NCBI GenBank assembly: GCA_016713175.1 | Contig: JADJPQ010000003.1 | Location: 62,001-126,000 of the forward strand | Direction of reading: 5' to 3' | DNA from: Planctomycetota bacterium | Lineage (GTDB): Bacteria > Planctomycetota > UBA1135 > UBA2386 | Length of the DNA: 64,000 bases | Part shown: in pieces, positions 59,365 through 64,000 of the stretch | How the letters are laid out: each line of letters starts with the position of its first letter | Numbering within the stretch: position 1 is the first letter of the stretch | Notes under the pieces: model-generated | Seen by the model: the letters and a program-made list of their open reading frames with translations, nothing else | The model's database searches: none | What the model was told of the DNA's origin: nothing | Program-made: the position numbers and the translations under genes

Positions 59365-60258
59365 TTGCCGCCCACCACCCGCGTCCACGCCGCGCTGATC
59401 GCCGTCTCCCTGCTGTTCGGCGCCAACTACGTCTTCACCAAACAGATCCTCGAGGCCGGCCTCCCCGCGCGCGCCTGGGTGTTCTTCCGGATCGCCGCCG
59501 CCACCGTCTTCCTCGTCCCCCTCGCCTTCGCGCTCGGCCGCGGCCGGCTGCCGTGGCGACGCGTGCCGATGCTCGTGGTCGCGTCGTTCCTCGGCGTCGT
59601 GCTGAACCAGGTCCTGTTCACCGAAGGCATGGCGCTGACCACCGCCGAACACTCCGCCGTCATCAACGCCTGCATCCCGACCTGGACCCTGATCGTCGCG
59701 GTGCTGGTTGGCCAGGAACGGCTGACCCTCGCCAAGATCGGCTCGATCGTGCTCGCGCTGCTTGGCGTCCAATACCTGCTCGGCCTCGACCAGATCCTCG
59801 CCGCCGGCAAGCCGCTCGATCGCAATCAACTGATCGGCGACCTGCTGACCGTCGCCAACGGCATCTCCTTCGCCTGCCACCTGGTGCTGATGCGGCGGAT
59901 CGGCGGCGGCATCGACAGCTGGCATGCGACTGCCGCGATGTTCGTCGCGGCGTCGCTGATGACCGGGGCCTGGAGCGGGCCAACCCTGACGGCTGCCGAT
60001 TGGCAACTCGTCGTGACGCCGCCGGTCGTGTGGTTTGGTCTGTATGGCGTGCTGCTCGCTACGGTGTTGACGTATTCGCTGAACACCTGGGCCCTGCGCC
60101 ACGTCCGCAGTTCGCAGGTCGCGATCTACATCAACCTGCAGCCGCTGGTCGCCGCGGGGTTGGCGATGGCGATGGGCCAGCCGGTCCCAGGAGTCCGCTT
60201 TGGCGTCGCGATGGCGCTGGTTTTCGCGGCGCTGTGGTTGCGTTCTCGCTCGGCGTAG
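59365..60258 (+). CDS. EamA/DMT-family transporter
   Basis: A 297-residue inner-membrane protein with ten hydrophobic segments and the EamA domain pattern in both halves: HAALIAVSLLFGANYVFTKQ and MALTTAEHSAVINACIPTWT in the first, AVIYINLQP-like QVAIYINLQPLVAAGLAMAM in the second. Members export amino acids, nucleotides or metabolites; the substrate cannot be predicted. The start is TTG at 59365, because the transporter sequence starts there; an upstream ATG at 59242 would add a polar tail that overlaps the vapC side. Confidence 0.8.
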   Translation: MPPTTRVHAALIAVSLLFGANYVFTKQILEAGLPARAWVFFRIAAATVFLVPLAFALGRGRLPWRRVPMLVVASFLGVVLNQVLFTEGMALTTAEHSAVINACIPTWTLIVAVLVGQERLTLAKIGSIVLALLGVQYLLGLDQILAAGKPLDRNQLIGDLLTVANGISFACHLVLMRRIGGGIDSWHATAAMFVAASLMTGAWSGPTLTAADWQLVVTPPVVWFGLYGVLLATVLTYSLNTWALRHVRSSQVAIYINLQPLVAAGLAMAMGQPVPGVRFGVAMALVFAALWLRSRSA

Positions 60259-60324
60259 CGCAGCCGGGCTCGCCCAATTGAGAATCCCGCAACAGCCCAT
60301 CCGGATCCTGGCCCACAGAAACCC

Positions 60325-61743
60325 ATGCGCATCCCCCTGCTCGCCGTTCTCGGCGGCCTGACCGCCGCCATCCCCGCCCAGGACCAGAAGACCGAACCGC
60401 TGCGCGACACCGTCCGCGGCGCCATTGCGTGGATCGCCCGCCAGGCCGTGCCGGTCCAGGGGGTCGAGGGCGCCGTGCTGTTTCCGTCCGCCGAAGGTGC
60501 CCGAACGCCGCCGCAAGCCATCGTCTACGGCGGTACCGCCGGCGTGCTGATCTTCCTGGAGAACGCCGCGGCCGTGCTCGACGACGCCCGCGCCCGCGAA
60601 CTGGCCGACCAGACCGCCAAGGGCCTGATCGCCCAGAAGCGCGCCGACAGCCGCGGCCGCGCCAGTTGGACCCGCGGCGGCACGATGGGCGTCACCGGTC
60701 TCTACACCGGCGATGCCGGCGTCGGCCAGGCCTTCCTGATCCGCCATGCCCTGCGCGGCGATGCGGCGGCACTGGCGGTCGCCGTAGAAGTCGGCGAAGC
60801 GCTGCTCGCCCGCGCCAAGGACGACGACGGCCCGCTGACCTTCGACAAACAGGTCGACATCATCTTCGGCAATGCCGGCACCGCGCTGTTCTTCCTCGAA
60901 CTCGGGCTGGCGACCAAGGACGCCAGGTTCGTCGACACCGCCAGGCGGACGGGACATGGCCTGGTCGAAGCGGCCGTCCGTGAGCCTTCGAAGGCGAACG
61001 CTGACAAACAACTGCCGACCTGGGTGCTGTCGATGGGCGGCATGCAGACGCACATGCCAAACTTCAGCCACGGCACTGCCGGCGTCGCCTACGCGCTGGC
61101 GCGCATCGCCGCGCACACCGGCGATGCCGAACTGTTGCAGGCGGCGAAGGACGGCGCCGAATGGATGATCGAGAACGCGGTGGCCGACGGCGACGGGCTG
61201 AAATGGGCCGCTTCGGACCGGTCACCGGGCGCGTTCATGGGCGGCTGGTGTCACGGCCCGGTCGGCACCGGCCGACTGTTCCTGCTGTTGCATGCGATCA
61301 CCGGCGAAGCGCGCTACCGCGAGATCGCCGACAGAGGCGCGAAGTTCGTCGTCGCCTACGCCGCCGAAGCCGAGAAGGCGGGGACCGACGGCAAGAAGCC
61401 GTACGTGCCGCCGAGCTACTGCTGCGGCGTCGCCGGCGTCGTCGAGTTCTTCTGCGACCTGCACCGCGTGAGCAAGGACCCGGCGCATGCGGCGTTCGCC
61501 AGAAAGGCGGGCGACTATCTGCTCGAAGTCGCGATCGCCGACGGCGATGGCAGGAAGTGGAAGAACGGGCAGAGCGTGCCGGGCGGTCCGGTCGCCGCCA
61601 ACAGTTCGGGCCACAACATCGATCTGATGCTCGGTGCCGCCGGCGAGGCGCTGGCGCTGCTCGAACTGATCGCGCTCGAGCGCGCCGACGATCCGATCCG
61701 TGGCATGCCCGATCGGACCGTGACGGCGCCTGCCGCCAGGTAG
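60325..61743 (+). CDS. secreted LanC-like protein
   Basis: A 472-residue protein with an alpha/alpha-barrel of the lanthionine synthetase C-like superfamily, preceded by a signal peptide (ending Ala-Ile-Pro-Ala-Gln). LanC-type motifs are NFSHGTAGVAYALAR, GGWCHGPVGTGRLFLL and SYCCGVAGVVEFF; the two Cys-containing motifs occupy the positions of LanC zinc ligands, with Cys-Cys-Gly in place of the usual Cys-His-Gly. LanC enzymes make thioether rings, but LanC-like proteins also include other enzymes and glutathione-linked proteins. No lantibiotic precursor or LanB is nearby, so a classical role is unlikely. Confidence 0.75.
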   Translation: MRIPLLAVLGGLTAAIPAQDQKTEPLRDTVRGAIAWIARQAVPVQGVEGAVLFPSAEGARTPPQAIVYGGTAGVLIFLENAAAVLDDARARELADQTAKGLIAQKRADSRGRASWTRGGTMGVTGLYTGDAGVGQAFLIRHALRGDAAALAVAVEVGEALLARAKDDDGPLTFDKQVDIIFGNAGTALFFLELGLATKDARFVDTARRTGHGLVEAAVREPSKANADKQLPTWVLSMGGMQTHMPNFSHGTAGVAYALARIAAHTGDAELLQAAKDGAEWMIENAVADGDGLKWAASDRSPGAFMGGWCHGPVGTGRLFLLLHAITGEARYREIADRGAKFVVAYAAEAEKAGTDGKKPYVPPSYCCGVAGVVEFFCDLHRVSKDPAHAAFARKAGDYLLEVAIADGDGRKWKNGQSVPGGPVAANSSGHNIDLMLGAAGEALALLELIALERADDPIRGMPDRTVTAPAAR

Positions 61744-61746
61744 CGC

Positions 61747-63891
61747 TTACAGCAAGCCGCGTCGCGCCAGCACCGCCTTGGTGTCGAGGTCGCGGCCGCG
61801 GAACTCGCGATACATCGCCATCGGATCGCGCGTCAGCCCGCGCGACAGCACCGTGTCGCGGAAGCGCTGGCCATTGGCGCGCGTCATGCCACCGTTCTCC
61901 ATCGCGCCCGCAAAACCATCGGCGGCCAGCGCTTCACTCCACAGATACGCGTAGTAGCCCGCCGAGTAGCCACCCGGCCAGACGTGCATGAAATAGGTGC
62001 TGCGATAGCGCGGCGGCACCAGCTCGTAGGCGACGCCGGCTTTGGCGAGCGCCTCGGCCTCGAACCTGCCGACGTCGTCGACCGGCTGCCCGGCTGCCAG
62101 CGAGTGCCACGCCATGTCCAGCAGCGCCGCCGCCACGTATTCGAACGACGCGAAGCCCTGCCCGAACGTCCGGGCCTTCCGGATCTTGTCGACCAGTTCC
62201 TGCGGCAACGGCTCACCAGTCGCATGGTGCCTGGCGCAGCGCTGCAGCACCCGCGGATCGAACGCGAAGTCCTCGTGGAACTGCGACGGGAACTCGACGA
62301 AGTCGCGCGGCACCGAGGTGCCCGACACGCGCGGATAGCGGCAGTTCGAGAACAGCCCATGCACGCCATGACCGAACTCGTGGAACAGCGTGGTGACCTC
62401 GTCGAAGCCCAGCAGCGTCGGCTGACCGGGCCCCGGCTTCTGCAGGTTCATCACGTTGACGACCACCGGCTTGCTGCCGAGGAGGGTGCTCTGGTCGACG
62501 AAGTTGTCCATCCAGGCGCCGCCGCGCTTGCTCGGCCGCGCGTAGTAGTCGGCATAGAACAGCCCGAGCTGGCTGCCGTCGGCGTCGATCACATCGAACA
62601 CGCGAACGTCGGGATGATAGACCGGCAGGTCCACCCGTTCGCGCAGCGTGATGCCGTAGAGCTCCTGGGCCATGAAGAACAGGCCATCCCGCAGCACCCG
62701 ATCGAGCGGAAAATACGCGCGCACCATCGACTCGTCGAAGTCGTAGCGCGCCTTGCGGACCTGTTCGGCGACGAACGACCAGTCCCACGGCTGCAGCTTG
62801 CTGCCCGGTGCCGACTGGTCCAGATGAGCCTGCAGGTCCGCCGCTTCGGCGCGCGTCTTGGTGACGATCGCCTTGGTCATGCTGGCGAGCATCGACTCGA
62901 CCTGTTCGGGCGTGCCGGCCATCTCGTCGGCCAGCACATAGGCGGCATGGTTGGCGTGGCCGAGCAGCGCCGCCCGCTCGGCGCGCAGCTGCGCGATCTG
63001 CAGCACCAGCGCGCTGGTGTCGTTGGCATTGCCGCGCGCGCCGCGCCGGATCGACGCCTCGAACACGCGCCGCCGCGTCGCCGGATCGCGCAGAGACGCC
63101 AGGATCCCCTGCGAACTCGGCAATTGCAGCGTCAGCAGGAACCTGCCCGGCTTGCCGGCCGCTGTCGCCGCATCGGCCGCCGCCGAGATCGCCGCGTCGT
63201 CCAGACCCGCGAGCTGCGCGCGATCGTCGCAGACGACCGCCGAATCGTTGGTGTCGGCGAGCAGCTTCTCCTGGAACCGCGTCGTCAACGTCGACAACTG
63301 TTCGTTGTAGCTGCGCAGCTTCGCCTGCTGGTCTTGCGACAGCCGCGCGCCGTTGCGGACGAAGTCGGTGTGGATCCGGTCGACCAGCCTGACCTGCTCG
63401 GGATCACCGAGCGTGGCGCGCGCATCGTGCACGGCGCGCACGCGGGCGAACAACGCACCGTCGAGGAAGATGTCGTCGGCATGCCGCGCCAGCATCGGCG
63501 CGACCTCGGATTGCACCTTCTGGATCGCGGGATTGGTGTGCGACTCGGTCAGGTTGAAGAACACGCGCCGCACACGCGTCAGCAGCGCCCCCGAGCGCTC
63601 CAGTGCCTCGATCGTGTTGGCGAACGTCGGCGCGCCCGAACGCACGATCGCCGCGATCTCCACAGCCTGCTGCCGCATGCCCTCGACGAACGCCGGCAGG
63701 TAGTGTTCGTCGCGGATCCTGTCGAATGGCGGCGCCTGGAACGGTAACGGACTTGGCTGAGCGAACGGATTGTCGGCCGCCAGCGCGGGCGCCGGCGGAG
63801 CTTCTGTGGTCGGCATCGGATCGGCTTTCGGGTGGGACGAGCAGGCTGCCAGCGTCGCCAGCAGCAGGACGGCAGGACGGTGCAGAGTCAT
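61747..63891 (-). CDS. M3 family zinc metallopeptidase (Dcp/OpdA-like lipoprotein)
   Basis: A 714-residue peptidase of family M3 (thimet oligopeptidase/dipeptidyl carboxypeptidase). The zinc motif is TLFHEFGHGVHGLFS (HEFGH), with the third ligand Glu in DFVEFPSQFHED. C-terminal substrate-binding residues follow in YFMHVWPGGYSAGYYAYLWS. The N-terminus has a lipoprotein signal (LLLATLAAC) and a Pro/Ala-rich spacer, so it is probably anchored in the envelope, whereas many M3 enzymes are cytoplasmic. The ATG at 63891 is used. It is convergent with the LanC-like gene. Confidence 0.93.
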   Translation of the reverse strand: MTLHRPAVLLLATLAACSSHPKADPMPTTEAPPAPALAADNPFAQPSPLPFQAPPFDRIRDEHYLPAFVEGMRQQAVEIAAIVRSGAPTFANTIEALERSGALLTRVRRVFFNLTESHTNPAIQKVQSEVAPMLARHADDIFLDGALFARVRAVHDARATLGDPEQVRLVDRIHTDFVRNGARLSQDQQAKLRSYNEQLSTLTTRFQEKLLADTNDSAVVCDDRAQLAGLDDAAISAAADAATAAGKPGRFLLTLQLPSSQGILASLRDPATRRRVFEASIRRGARGNANDTSALVLQIAQLRAERAALLGHANHAAYVLADEMAGTPEQVESMLASMTKAIVTKTRAEAADLQAHLDQSAPGSKLQPWDWSFVAEQVRKARYDFDESMVRAYFPLDRVLRDGLFFMAQELYGITLRERVDLPVYHPDVRVFDVIDADGSQLGLFYADYYARPSKRGGAWMDNFVDQSTLLGSKPVVVNVMNLQKPGPGQPTLLGFDEVTTLFHEFGHGVHGLFSNCRYPRVSGTSVPRDFVEFPSQFHEDFAFDPRVLQRCARHHATGEPLPQELVDKIRKARTFGQGFASFEYVAAALLDMAWHSLAAGQPVDDVGRFEAEALAKAGVAYELVPPRYRSTYFMHVWPGGYSAGYYAYLWSEALAADGFAGAMENGGMTRANGQRFRDTVLSRGLTRDPMAMYREFRGRDLDTKAVLARRGLL

Positions 63892-64000
63892 CGCCCCATC
63901 ATGCGCAGTGGCCGACGCTCTTTCGACCATCGGCCCGTCGCCACCTGAACCCGGGCAGGTCGCCCGAGCCGTTATCGCACGAGCTTGCTGGCGCGATGCA

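Overview
The window is GC-rich bacterial chromosome. Three things point to Planctomycetota (an inference): several very large secreted beta-propeller proteins sharing a C-terminal module, a MoxR/DUF58/VWA (Bat-type) operon, and many short signal peptides ending in Ala-Gln. There are no ribosomal RNA genes, tRNA genes or CRISPR arrays that I can see.

Layout. 1-8.5 kb: the end of a membrane protein, valS, a YbjQ-like gene, mutM divergent from a thioredoxin-TPR gene, a LigB-type dioxygenase, a PDZ lipoprotein and a GNAT acetyltransferase. 8.8-13.7 kb: the translation/transcription operon nusA-infB-DUF503-rbfA. 13.8-17.8 kb: two tandem secreted paralogues, an SGNH hydrolase and an Rpn-family nuclease. 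18-20.4 kb: selA-selD. 20.5-26.7 kb: a decayed AlbA_2-type ATPase, recJ, a YqaA/DedA membrane protein, a BNR propeller protein and a decayed PIN toxin-antitoxin pair. 26.7-47 kb, all on the minus strand: a HEAT protein, moxR, DUF58, a DUF4381-like lipoprotein, two VWA proteins, a TPR protein, a BatD-like protein, a selenocysteine thioredoxin-like protein, a Kelch protein, NDH-2 and a giant SBBP/HAF protein; most of these genes overlap their neighbours by 4 bp. 47.1-55.3 kb: an accessory island with an internally deleted group II intron, an RHS fragment, a candidate immunity gene and a 2,100-residue RHS toxin gene. 55.5-63.9 kb: an SMP-30 protein, a secreted propeller protein, a VapC-like PIN toxin, an EamA transporter, a secreted LanC-like protein and an M3 peptidase.

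The main discoveries are these. (1) The cell decodes UGA as selenocysteine. selD has an in-frame UGA at its active site, and an exported thioredoxin-fold protein in the Bat operon has a Sec-Pro-Gly-Cys redox motif. Both UGAs are followed at the right distance by a SECIS-like hairpin, and both genes look broken to a standard gene caller. (2) The RHS toxin gene begins with six copies of a 7-bp repeat between a good start site and the signal peptide. Six copies put the gene out of frame, while four or seven would put it in frame, so it looks like a phase-variable exported toxin. (3) The same island holds an RHS core fragment and a group II intron that has lost the front of its reverse transcriptase. 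The large open frames antisense to real genes are GC-rich shadows and are not annotated.
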